64,000 nt of DNA from Paenirhizobium daejeonense (GTDB lineage Bacteria; Pseudomonadota; Alphaproteobacteria; Rhizobiales; Rhizobiaceae): contig NZ_JACLAL010000003.1 of assembly GCF_014280875.1 (NCBI RefSeq), forward strand, positions 248,001 through 312,000. Reading direction: 5' to 3'. The position numbers and the translations under genes were made by a program. The notes beneath the pieces are model-generated. The model had not been told where the DNA came from, did no database searches, and saw only the letters and a list, made by a program, of their open reading frames with translations. Each line of letters starts with the position of its first letter. The stretch's first letter is position 1. This document shows, piece by piece, positions 23,538 to 32,176 of this stretch.

Positions 23538-24524
23538 TCAGGCTGTGATGTCGATGACACCGCAATCACCGGCGTCGGATGCGAAAGCAACGAGCTTGCC
23601 GGTGGCGCTCCAGCCCAGCGAGGTAATCGCGCCCTTGCCCGGACGCCGCAGCAGCGCTTCCTTGCCGTCGGCGATGCGAACGGCGAGGATCATGCCGTCT
23701 ACAAAGCCGATGGCGAGCACCTCCTCTGCAGGGTGGAATGCGACTTGGCTCACCATGATGTTGGCGCGGGTGCCGAGTTCCAATGGGGCTTTGCCCATCG
23801 GGCCGTCCTTGCTGGAGAAGGGCCAGACGATTGCCGCCGGGGCACCCGAAGAGGCTAGCCACTTGCCCTTTACCGACCACGACAGGGACTTCACCTTCGA
23901 GGGATAGCCGGTCATGCGCATGTGACGGGTGTCGTTCGCCTTGCTGTCAAGTTTCCAGCCATGCAGTGCATTTTCCTGCATGGTGGTTACGATGAAACGG
24001 CCATCCGGAGAGAAGGTTACGCCGGTATGAGCGCCCTTCCATTCCAGATCGACCGGCGCACCGCTTGCGCCGACCCAGTGAAGCGTCACGCCATTGTAGC
24101 GGGCGACGGCAATGCGCATGCCCTTAGGGGCGAAGTCGATGCCTTCGACGGTGCGCTCCTCGGAGAATTCCTTCGTGGTGCCATCGGCGAGACGGACATG
24201 GGCGACCTTGCCGTAAGAATAGCCAACGGCTCCCTGCGGGCCGGCCGCAACCACGGAAATCCACTTGCGCGGGACATGAGCAAGTTCGGTGACGGAACCG
24301 TCATGGGCAATGCGCAGTACCTTGCCGTCTTCCCCGCCAGTGACGAGGGTCTGGTTTGAGGTGTCCTTGACGCAGGCAAGCAGGCCCTGATGGGCCTCCG
24401 TCACCTTTTCGCCGCCGTCGAGACGATGGATCGTGCCGGCGGCGGTTGCGAAGACGGGAATGTCTCCGAGGAATGCGCAGGTGACGACGTGACCTTCAAG
24501 GTCGAGAGGGGCAACCGTCGGCAT
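23538..24524 (-). CDS. WD40 repeat protein
   Basis: The 328-aa protein folds as a beta-propeller: repeated units such as LVTGGEDGKVLRIA, VTFSPDGRFIVTTMQENALHGW, VKSLSWSVKGKWLASSGAPAAIVW and AITSLGWSATGKLVAFASDAGD mark about seven blades. No signal peptide. It is a scaffold rather than an enzyme. It follows the CobW-like gene by 58 bp on the same strand, a pairing conserved in rhizobia, which suggests it serves the metallochaperone or its client under zinc limitation. Confidence 0.88.
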   Translation of the reverse strand: MPTVAPLDLEGHVVTCAFLGDIPVFATAAGTIHRLDGGEKVTEAHQGLLACVKDTSNQTLVTGGEDGKVLRIAHDGSVTELAHVPRKWISVVAAGPQGAVGYSYGKVAHVRLADGTTKEFSEERTVEGIDFAPKGMRIAVARYNGVTLHWVGASGAPVDLEWKGAHTGVTFSPDGRFIVTTMQENALHGWKLDSKANDTRHMRMTGYPSKVKSLSWSVKGKWLASSGAPAAIVWPFSSKDGPMGKAPLELGTRANIMVSQVAFHPAEEVLAIGFVDGMILAVRIADGKEALLRRPGKGAITSLGWSATGKLVAFASDAGDCGVIDITA

Positions 24525-24582
24525 CAGGCAGTCTTTCCTTCAGGCATGGCTTCTATCACAAGAGGTCGGGCATGCTTCGGCG

Positions 24583-25683
24583 TCATGCCGTGGCCTCGCA
24601 GGCATGGAAACTCTTTTCGAGCTTCTCACGGTCGAGATTGCGGCCAATGAAGACGAGACGGGTCTCGCGCTTCTCTCCATCCTTCCACGGACGCTGGTGA
24701 TCACCTTCGATGATCATGTGCACGCCCTGCACGACGTAACGTTCCTCGTCGCCCTTGAAGGCGATGATGCCCTTGAGACGCAGGATGTTCGGGCCGTCGG
24801 TCTGGGTGACCTTCTGGATCCAGGGGAAGAAGCGGTCCGGGTTCATTTCGCCGCCGCGCAGCGAGATGGAGACGACAGTCACGTCATGGATCGGCGAAGG
24901 GGCGTGGTCATGGTGATGGTGGCCATGGTCATGATCGTGATGATGATGGTCGTGGTCGTGGTCGTGATCATGGTGGTGATGGTGGTCGTGACCGCATTCG
25001 GGGCCGCAGACATGGTCCGGGTCGTCATGGTCGAGGAAATGCGGGTCGTTTTCCAGGGCGCGCTCGAGGTTGAAGGCACCCTGGTTCAGTACGCGGGCGA
25101 GGTCGACGCCGGAACGGGTGGTCGCATAGATGCGGGCCGACGGGTTGATGGCGCGGACGATGTCCTCGATGCGGTGAAGTTCGTCGTGGCTGACGAGGTC
25201 GGTCTTGTTGATGACGACGACATCGGCAAAGGCGATCTGGTCCTCCGCCTCGCGGCTATCCTTCAGACGCAGCGGCAGATGCTTGGCGTCGACGAGGGCG
25301 ACGACGGCGTCAAGTTCGGTCTTGGAGCGAACGTCGTCATCCATGAAGAAGGTCTGGGCGACCGGGACGGGATCGGCAAGGCCGGTGGTTTCGACGATGA
25401 TGCCGTCGAAGCGGCCCGGGCGGCGCATCAGGCCCTCGACCACGCGGATCAGGTCGCCACGCACGGTGCAGCAGACGCAGCCGTTGTTCATTTCGTAGAT
25501 CTCCTCGTCGGACTCCACGATGAGGTCGTTGTCGATGCCGATTTCGCCGAACTCGTTGACGATGACCGCATATTTCTTGCCGTGGTTCTCGGAAAGGATG
25601 CGGTTGAGAAGCGTCGTCTTGCCGGCGCCAAGGTAGCCGGTCAGCACGGTGACGGGAATGGGTTTTGCGGCAGCTTCAGTCAT
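24583..25683 (-). CDS. CobW/COG0523 GTP-binding zinc metallochaperone with His-rich insert
   Basis: The 366-aa GTPase has Walker A GYLGAGKTT (16-24), the metal motif GCVCC (68-72), base-specifying NKTD (158-161) and the C-terminal CobW_C domain. Between them residues 231-260 hold 20 His and several Asp in 30 positions, a metal-buffering stretch. Close homologues (ZigA/YciC-like) deliver zinc to client enzymes in zinc-starved cells. A weak dyad GTAA-N5-TTAC lies upstream at 25722-25734 but is short for a Zur box. Downstream is the WD40 gene, forming one unit. Confidence 0.92.
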   Translation of the reverse strand: MTEAAAKPIPVTVLTGYLGAGKTTLLNRILSENHGKKYAVIVNEFGEIGIDNDLIVESDEEIYEMNNGCVCCTVRGDLIRVVEGLMRRPGRFDGIIVETTGLADPVPVAQTFFMDDDVRSKTELDAVVALVDAKHLPLRLKDSREAEDQIAFADVVVINKTDLVSHDELHRIEDIVRAINPSARIYATTRSGVDLARVLNQGAFNLERALENDPHFLDHDDPDHVCGPECGHDHHHHHDHDHDHDHHHHDHDHGHHHHDHAPSPIHDVTVVSISLRGGEMNPDRFFPWIQKVTQTDGPNILRLKGIIAFKGDEERYVVQGVHMIIEGDHQRPWKDGEKRETRLVFIGRNLDREKLEKSFHACEATA

Positions 25684-25761
25684 TGGATCCTCGATGAGGT
25701 AAAGGAGCGCGGAGGTGCGCCGTAATGGTGTTACCCCATATAGGCGCTGGCTCGGACGAGT

Positions 25762-26589
25762 TCAAAGGCTTTGTTCAGGGGAACGGTTTTCGCCCGCGCA
25801 GACAAAAGTATCGATGTCGAAGCGGTGAACGTCCCGCAGCAGTTCGGTGAGGCCATTCACTGCGTTCGCGATCAGCTTTTCTCCGGTCTCGGCAGTGGCC
25901 GCTGCCGCATTGCCGGCCACGCCGTCCGCGTTGAGATCGGACATCTTCCAGCCGAAGGCATGCGGACCATAGGCGCGCAGATGGCTGAACGTTTCGACGA
26001 ATCGGGTTTGCCGGGAGGGGAAGTCGCGGGCCTTCGCCATGTCGACCAGTTCGGGGTGCAGGGCGAGCATCACTGATGTTTCGATGAGGCCGCCATGGAT
26101 GTCGATCGCCTTGGCCTCAGGCGTAATGACACCTTCCGGCACGCCGAAGCGGGTCCAGCTGGTGGCGACCGCCAGCATGTCGAAGCGCACCCGAGCTTCC
26201 GTGATGACGATGGTCATCAGCGGCGAATTGCCGCCATGAGCATTCAGGAGGACGAGCTTGCGGATGCCCTTGCAGTTGAGGTCTTCGGCTGTCGCAAGCC
26301 AGCGGTTGACGGCCTCATCGAAGGCGAGGCTTTTCGTGCCCTCCACGTCCATGTGTTCGGGCGAATAGCCGACAGGCTCGACGGGCAGGAATGTGACGGG
26401 CAAATCCTGCGGAAGTTCGGCAATCAGTCTTTCGGCGATGCCTTCGGCGATCAGGGCGTCGGTTTCAAAGGGCAGGTGAGGGCCGTGCTGCTCGTGGGCA
26501 CCAAGCGGCAGGACGGCGATCCAGTCGCGGCGTTCTTCCACAGGCGCAGTCAAGTCGTTGTCATGGAAGTGAGGCCGGGGCTTCGCCAT
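25762..26589 (-). CDS. Creatininase family protein
   Basis: The 275-aa protein has the metal-binding core LPLGAHEQHGPHLP (residues 27-40: H32, E33, H35) with D44 and the later NAHGGN, as in creatinine amidohydrolases and the related amidases of cofactor and riboflavin pathways. It would be a cytosolic Zn/Mn amidohydrolase; the actual amide is unknown. The start at 26589 is set by the family N-terminus; an open frame continues upstream but is antisense to the MarR gene. It precedes the CobW-like gene on the same strand at 78 bp. Confidence 0.85.
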   Translation of the reverse strand: MAKPRPHFHDNDLTAPVEERRDWIAVLPLGAHEQHGPHLPFETDALIAEGIAERLIAELPQDLPVTFLPVEPVGYSPEHMDVEGTKSLAFDEAVNRWLATAEDLNCKGIRKLVLLNAHGGNSPLMTIVITEARVRFDMLAVATSWTRFGVPEGVITPEAKAIDIHGGLIETSVMLALHPELVDMAKARDFPSRQTRFVETFSHLRAYGPHAFGWKMSDLNADGVAGNAAAATAETGEKLIANAVNGLTELLRDVHRFDIDTFVCAGENRSPEQSL

Positions 26590-26685
26590 CTGGTTTCTGT
26601 CTTTTATTTTCGCTATGGATTTCAACGCCAGAGTTTCAGCCGGCGCGAAGAGGCAAGGCCGCCAACGGGCGGCGCGGGAGGCAGA

Positions 26686-27195
26686 ATGTCCAAAAAAGAC
26701 AAAAGCGACAAGGACAAAGGCGAGAAGAAGAACAAGGGCGGCAAGAAGAAGGACGCAGGTGCCGTCAGTGTGCCGCTGACCGTCCTCGTCACCCAGCTCG
26801 CCCGCACCCTGCGCACAAGGCTTTCCCACAATCTCGCCGATAGCGGCCTTTATGCCGGACAGGACGGGGTAATGCAGCTTCTCGGTGAAGAGGACGGCAT
26901 TACGCCCGGCGCGCTTGCCCAGCGGCTCGGCGTCAAGGCGCCGACCATGACGCGCACCATTGGCCGCATGGAGGCGCAGGGCTTCGTGATGCGCCGTGCC
27001 GACGACAAGGATGCACGGCTGACCAAGGTCTATCTGACTGAAGAGGGACGCAACAGCATCGAGCGGATCGCGGGCGCCGCCGACGATTGCGAACGCGTGG
27101 CGACAAAGGGGCTGTCCGGCAAGGAGGTTAAGGTGCTGGCGCGTCTGCTGGTAACTGTCGAGGAAAACCTCAGGAACGATCCAGAACGACGCTGA
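26686..27195 (+). CDS. MarR family transcriptional regulator with Lys-rich N-terminal tail
   Basis: The 169-aa protein has a winged HTH of the MarR type (LGVKAPTMTRTIGRMEAQGFVMRR, given in part as VKAPTMTRTIGRMEAQG; residues about 80-100; wing DDKDARLTKVYLTEEG). The first 24 residues are an unusual low-complexity Lys/Asp/Gly tail (MSKKDKSDKDKGEKKNKGGK), likely disordered and able to add non-specific DNA contact. GGGAGG precedes the ATG. It is divergent from the creatininase-like gene, a possible target. Confidence 0.9.
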   Translation: MSKKDKSDKDKGEKKNKGGKKKDAGAVSVPLTVLVTQLARTLRTRLSHNLADSGLYAGQDGVMQLLGEEDGITPGALAQRLGVKAPTMTRTIGRMEAQGFVMRRADDKDARLTKVYLTEEGRNSIERIAGAADDCERVATKGLSGKEVKVLARLLVTVEENLRNDPERR

Positions 27196-27223
27196 TCTTC
27201 GGCGAAAGAATGAATTGAAATAT

Positions 27224-27257
27224 GCGCTTAAAATGTTTAATTAAAAAATTTAAGCGC
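27224..27257 (+). promoter_or_regulatory. Inverted repeat before the LacI-type gene
   Basis: GCGCTTAAA (27224-27232) and TTTAAGCGC (27249-27257) are perfect 9-bp arms around a 16-nt A/T-only-like centre, ending 47 bp before the GTG start. The two GCGC-bearing half-sites on an AT-rich core suit a LacI-family or other dimeric repressor, probably autoregulatory. Confidence 0.55.
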
Positions 27258-27304
27258 TCCGCCGGATAGCCGGCGAGGAAATAGCCAGTCACGGGGGAGG
27301 AAAA

Positions 27305-28321
27305 GTGGCTCAGAAGGTCAAGCTTTCAACGATTGCCGAATCGCTCGGTTTGTCGACCGCAACCATATCGCTTGCCTTGCGTGACAGTCCGCTGGTTGCA
27401 GCCGATACGCGGGAAAAGATCAAGGAGCAGGCACGCACCCTCGGCTATATCTATAACCGTCGTGCAGCCAGCCTCCGGACGTCACGCTCGGGTATCATCG
27501 GGGTCGTGGTGCATGACATCATGAACCCGTTCTACGGCGAAATCCTGAAGGCGATCGAAAGCGAACTGGACCGTAGTCGCCATACCTTCATCCTTTCGAA
27601 CCATTACGATTCAGTCGACAAGCAGCGGATGTTCATCGAAACGCTGCTGCAGCTCGGAGGCGACGGCGTCATCATGTCACCGGCGATCGGAACGCCGCCC
27701 GAAGATGTGCGTCTCGCCGAGGACAACGGCATGCCGGCGATCTTCGTTGCCCGTTCGATGGACGGCGTCGACGTGCCGATCTATCGCGGTGACGACAGCT
27801 ACGGCATTTCGCTGGCCACCAACCACTTGATCGGCCTCGGCCATCGCACCATCGCGATGATCGGCGGCACCGACCAGACCTCAACGGGTCGCGACCGCTA
27901 TCAGGGCTATGTCAGCGCGCTGCGCAAGGCGGGGATCGAGGTGGACCCGAACCTGCGCATTCCCGGCCCGCGCACCAAGCAGGGCGGCTTCGAGGCGGCG
28001 GTGAATTTCCTGTCCTTGCCACAGAAGCCGACGGCGGCCGTCTGCTGGAACGATCTCGTCGCCATCGGCCTCATGAACGGCATTGCCCGCGCCGGGCTGG
28101 TTCCGGGCAAGGATATCTCGGTCACCGGCTATGACGATCTCGAGGAGGCTTCCATTGCCACGCCGGCGCTGACCACCGTCTGGAATGGTCAGGCAGAAGT
28201 CGGACGGCTTGCAGCGCGGGCGCTACTGGATAAGCTGGCGGGCAGTCACGAGCCTGACGGCATTCATCTCATCAAGCCGGAAATGCGTATCCGCCAGTCG
28301 ACAGGCCCCATCAACCGCTGA
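27305..28321 (+). CDS. LacI family transcriptional regulator
   Basis: The 338-aa protein has the LacI HTH plus hinge (VKLSTIAESLGLSTATISLA, residues 5-24, and YIYNRRAASLRTSRSG) and a type I periplasmic-binding-like sugar domain (IIGVVVHDIMNPFYGEIL; CWNDLVAIGLMNG; VTGYDDLEEAS). The start is GTG, with GGGAGG upstream. It is followed 22 bp later by a 2-hydroxyacid dehydrogenase, probably its target, and preceded by a 9-bp inverted repeat. The effector cannot be read. Confidence 0.93.
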   Translation: MAQKVKLSTIAESLGLSTATISLALRDSPLVAADTREKIKEQARTLGYIYNRRAASLRTSRSGIIGVVVHDIMNPFYGEILKAIESELDRSRHTFILSNHYDSVDKQRMFIETLLQLGGDGVIMSPAIGTPPEDVRLAEDNGMPAIFVARSMDGVDVPIYRGDDSYGISLATNHLIGLGHRTIAMIGGTDQTSTGRDRYQGYVSALRKAGIEVDPNLRIPGPRTKQGGFEAAVNFLSLPQKPTAAVCWNDLVAIGLMNGIARAGLVPGKDISVTGYDDLEEASIATPALTTVWNGQAEVGRLAARALLDKLAGSHEPDGIHLIKPEMRIRQSTGPINR

Positions 28322-28343
28322 GACAGACAGGGATTATCCAGGC

Positions 28344-29309
28344 ATGATGAAAGACCGCGTCGCAATCCTCGTGCCCGGTTATATCAACCCTCGCGTCATC
28401 GCCCGGTTGAGCGATTCGTTCGATATCGTCGCCGTGCCTCATGGCGCGACGCTGGATATTTCCGACGAGGAGGCTGCGTTGGTGAGGGGGATAGCCGTAT
28501 CCGGCGCCCTTCCGGCATCTTGGATTGCACGCTTGCCCAATCTGGAAATCATTTCGAATTTTGGCGTCGGCTATGATGGTGTGGATGTCGGTGCCGCAGT
28601 CGCACGCGGTATCATGGTGACGAACTCGCCGGATGTCCTGAACGACGAGGTGGCCGATACGACCGTCGCTCTGCTCATCAATACCGTGCGGCAGTTGCCG
28701 CAGGCCGAGGCCTGGCTTCGTCAGGGACGGTGGACGTCAGAAGGTCATTTCCCCCTGACGCCGCTTTCGCTTAAGGGGCGGCATGTCGGCCTGCAGGGAC
28801 TTGGCCGGATCGGGATCGAAATCGCACGACGGCTCGAGCCTTTCAAGGTGAAGATCAGCTACCATACACGCCGGCCACGCGCCGATGTGTCCTATGGCTA
28901 TCACGCAAGCCTCCTGAGCCTTGCTGAAGAGGTCGATACGCTGATCTCGATTGTTCCTAAAACGCCGGAAACCACGGGTTCCATCAATGCCGAGGTTTTG
29001 AAGGCGCTCGGTCCGAGGGGAGTCCTCATCAATGTGGGGCGCGGCACGACGGTCGATGAGGCGGCACTCGTCTCAGCCTTGAAGGACGGCACCATCGCGG
29101 CGGCCGGGCTGGATGTCTTTGCCAACGAGCCGCAGGTTCCGCAAGAGTTGCTGGGTCTGCCGAATGTCTCGCTCCTGCCCCACGTCGCTTCGGCATCCAT
29201 CCCGACGCGTGATGCGATGGCCGATCTCGTCGTTGACAATCTGATCTCCTGGTTCTCGACGGGTAAGGTGCTGACGCCCGTGTCCGAGATGTTGCAGGAA
29301 TCGGCTTGA
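28344..29309 (+). CDS. D-isomer-specific 2-hydroxyacid dehydrogenase (glyoxylate/hydroxypyruvate reductase type)
   Basis: The 321-aa NAD(P)H enzyme reduces a 2-oxoacid such as hydroxypyruvate or glyoxylate. Nucleotide motif GLQGLGRIGIEIA (about residue 150), catalytic Arg in NVGRGTTVDE, Glu in FANEPQVP, and His in LPHVASAS are all present. The GHPR group is supported by NFGVGYDGVDV. The ATG at 28344 lies 22 bp after the LacI stop, so the pair is an operon under that regulator. Confidence 0.92.
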   Translation: MMKDRVAILVPGYINPRVIARLSDSFDIVAVPHGATLDISDEEAALVRGIAVSGALPASWIARLPNLEIISNFGVGYDGVDVGAAVARGIMVTNSPDVLNDEVADTTVALLINTVRQLPQAEAWLRQGRWTSEGHFPLTPLSLKGRHVGLQGLGRIGIEIARRLEPFKVKISYHTRRPRADVSYGYHASLLSLAEEVDTLISIVPKTPETTGSINAEVLKALGPRGVLINVGRGTTVDEAALVSALKDGTIAAAGLDVFANEPQVPQELLGLPNVSLLPHVASASIPTRDAMADLVVDNLISWFSTGKVLTPVSEMLQESA

Positions 29310-29342
29310 TGCGTTGCCTCTTCCAGCTTTCCGCAAGCTTGC

Positions 29343-29840
29343 GTGGGCATGTTCGCTGATGAATATGCGATTTCCGGCTGGGGGCGGCGGGTGAAGGCCT
29401 ACATAATCGTATTGACTGGCGGATTTTTGATCGCGGGTGTCGCTGTGGCCGGCGTCTATGGCTGGCGGCAGGCTGATGCGTCCGGTGCAGCTTTCGACCC
29501 TGTCGTCTCCGGCTCCATTCGCGTGAATGCGAACGGTTCTATCATCGCGCCGCCGGCCGAGTTTTCGATCTCCAATACCGTGACGAAGACGACCTGCATT
29601 GCGGAGCGGGGTGGTACCCTCCAGAGCCGCAATCGCAGCTTTTCCGCACCCCGCGAGTGTGATGATGTCTGGCCGAAGCTGTCTAGCATCCGCAGTTGGG
29701 CGCAAGAAGAAGACGGCAGCGTGACACTTGCCAATGGCGCGGGGCAGCCAGTCCTGACGCTCACGCGGAAAAAGGGTCTGGTCTATGAAACAGTGAGGCC
29801 CGCCGGAGCCGGTATCGCCCTGCAGATGCTGCCTGAATGA
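29343..29840 (+). CDS. Membrane-anchored protein with AprI/Inh (metalloprotease-inhibitor-like) domain
   Basis: The product, up to 165 aa, has an N-terminal anchor (AYIIVLTGGFLIAGVAVAGV, residues 19-38) and a periplasmic domain whose pattern ECDDVWPKLSSIRSWAQEED followed by GSVTLANGAGQPVLTL resembles the Inh/AprI/Omp19 inhibitor fold, including the two Cys expected to pair (TTCIAERGG and RECDDVW). In Brucella the related Omp19 inhibits proteases. The start is uncertain: GTG 29343, ATG 29349 or GTG 29391 all give the anchor. Confidence 0.6.
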   Translation: MGMFADEYAISGWGRRVKAYIIVLTGGFLIAGVAVAGVYGWRQADASGAAFDPVVSGSIRVNANGSIIAPPAEFSISNTVTKTTCIAERGGTLQSRNRSFSAPRECDDVWPKLSSIRSWAQEEDGSVTLANGAGQPVLTLTRKKGLVYETVRPAGAGIALQMLPE

Positions 29841-29907
29841 CTTTTAAAAGCGTCTTGCGTCCCTTCGGACGTCAAAGCGCGCTCCCATTCTTTCAAAGCA
29901 TAAAGCG

Positions 29908-30660
29908 TTAGCCGCGAGCCTTCACGTAATCGCGTACGGCATCGCCGAAGGCTTCGAAAAGGGCGCGGGACGGCTTGTCGCTTTCTGCCCAGTATTCCGG
30001 ATGCCATTGTACGCCGATGGCAAAGCCCTTGGCGCCGATCACAGAAACGGCTTCGATCGTGCCGTCATCGGCAATGGCTTCGACCTGCAGGCTCGGAGCA
30101 GTCTTCGAAATTGCCTGGCGGTGCAGCGAATTGACCGGGATGCGGCCCGTTCCGAGATAACGGGCGATGCAGGAGCCTTCTGCGACGACGACATCCTGAC
30201 GGATGCTGTACATCACGTCTCGGTCCGCATGCTGGGGCTTGCGGTGGTCCCACACGCCTTCCTGCTCCTGAATCTCGGTCGCCAGCGTTCCGCCGAGTGC
30301 GACGTTGAGTTCCTGAATGCCACGGCAGATCGCGAGCAGGGGAATGCCACGTTCTATGGCTCGGCGGATCATCGGCAGGGTGGTGGCGTCGCGGGCGGGA
30401 TCGAAGGGGCCGTCGCTCTCCCTGACTTCGCCGCCGTAGAGCGAGGGGTGAACGTTGGTGGCCGAACCGGACACGAGCAAGCCGTCGACGCGGTCCAGAA
30501 GGGCATCCGTGTCATTGCCGGCCTCGAAGGCCGGAATGATGAAGGACATCACATCTGCAACCTTGAGCGCGGCGCGGACATACTGATTCTGGGCCGCATG
30601 CCAAGAGGTTCCGTCGAATTCGCGAATATCGGCGGGAATGGCAATGATCGGCTTGGGCAT
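29908..30660 (-). CDS. Gamma-glutamyl-gamma-aminobutyrate hydrolase (PuuD) family, class I glutamine-amidotransferase-like
   Basis: The 250-aa Peptidase C26 protein has the nucleophile Cys in LLAICRGIQELNV (C113 region) and the His-Glu pair in GVQWHPEY. PuuD releases GABA from gamma-glutamyl-GABA in putrescine breakdown; family relatives cleave other gamma-glutamyl amides. It lies divergent from the TRAP receptor gene and near no other puu genes, so the exact substrate is uncertain; a link to putrescine made by the decarboxylase at 17860 is possible. Confidence 0.88.
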   Translation of the reverse strand: MPKPIIAIPADIREFDGTSWHAAQNQYVRAALKVADVMSFIIPAFEAGNDTDALLDRVDGLLVSGSATNVHPSLYGGEVRESDGPFDPARDATTLPMIRRAIERGIPLLAICRGIQELNVALGGTLATEIQEQEGVWDHRKPQHADRDVMYSIRQDVVVAEGSCIARYLGTGRIPVNSLHRQAISKTAPSLQVEAIADDGTIEAVSVIGAKGFAIGVQWHPEYWAESDKPSRALFEAFGDAVRDYVKARG

Positions 30661-30937
30661 GATGGTCTCCGAAAGGGCAGTCGGGAATTGTTGAAAGGCA
30701 GGTTGATCGTGAAGTCAATGTCAGATTGCGGTAAAATTCCGGCTAAGTTCGCTCCCAAGCGTTACACGAAGTCTTTCCGGACGTAATACTTGTTATCGCC
30801 GTAATCCAACTGCTCTCGGAAATATGCGCCGAAAGACTATTGTGGCGCAGCTTGAAACGCTTTGGAAAAAATGGTCATCTCGCCTGTATTGCTGCCTGGA
30901 GGAGGCGCAAGAAACCCGCCGGTGGCGCAAACCATGA

Positions 30938-32059
<1,122 letters not shown>

Positions 32060-32084
32060 GGGTTGCCGCCGTCACGAAAAAGGA

Positions 32085-32116
32085 AGGCCCCGGACGTGGC
32101 GTCCGGGGCCTTTTTG
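32085..32116 (+). terminator. Terminator of the TRAP receptor gene
   Basis: AGGCCCCGGAC/GTCCGGGGCCT, an 11-bp perfect stem with a 5-nt loop, is followed by TTTTTG and preceded by AAAAAGG, so it could work from both sides. Confidence 0.92.
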
Positions 32117-32135
32117 TTTGCCTGCCGAAAAGAAG

Positions 32136-32159
32136 AACAGCGCCCCGAGAGGCGCTGTT
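32136..32159 (-). terminator. Terminator of the dctQM-type operon
   Basis: AACAGCGCC/GGCGCTGTT (9 bp, 6-nt loop) lies 18 bp beyond the permease stop. On the minus strand it runs into CTTCTTTT. Together with 32085-32116 it insulates the convergent units. Confidence 0.8.
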
Positions 32160-32176
32160 TCATTTGATCGTTCAGC

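Noticed and set aside
24604..25725. A 373-codon plus-strand frame opposite the CobW-like gene with long Val/Met runs
   Set aside because: The Val/Met runs are simply the reverse complement of His/Asp codons in the metallochaperone's His-rich insert.
25722..25734. GTAA-N5-TTAC dyad upstream of the CobW-like gene as a Zur box
   Set aside because: Only 4-bp arms match; alphaproteobacterial Zur sites are longer and AT-richer. Zinc control remains likely from the gene family but not from this site.
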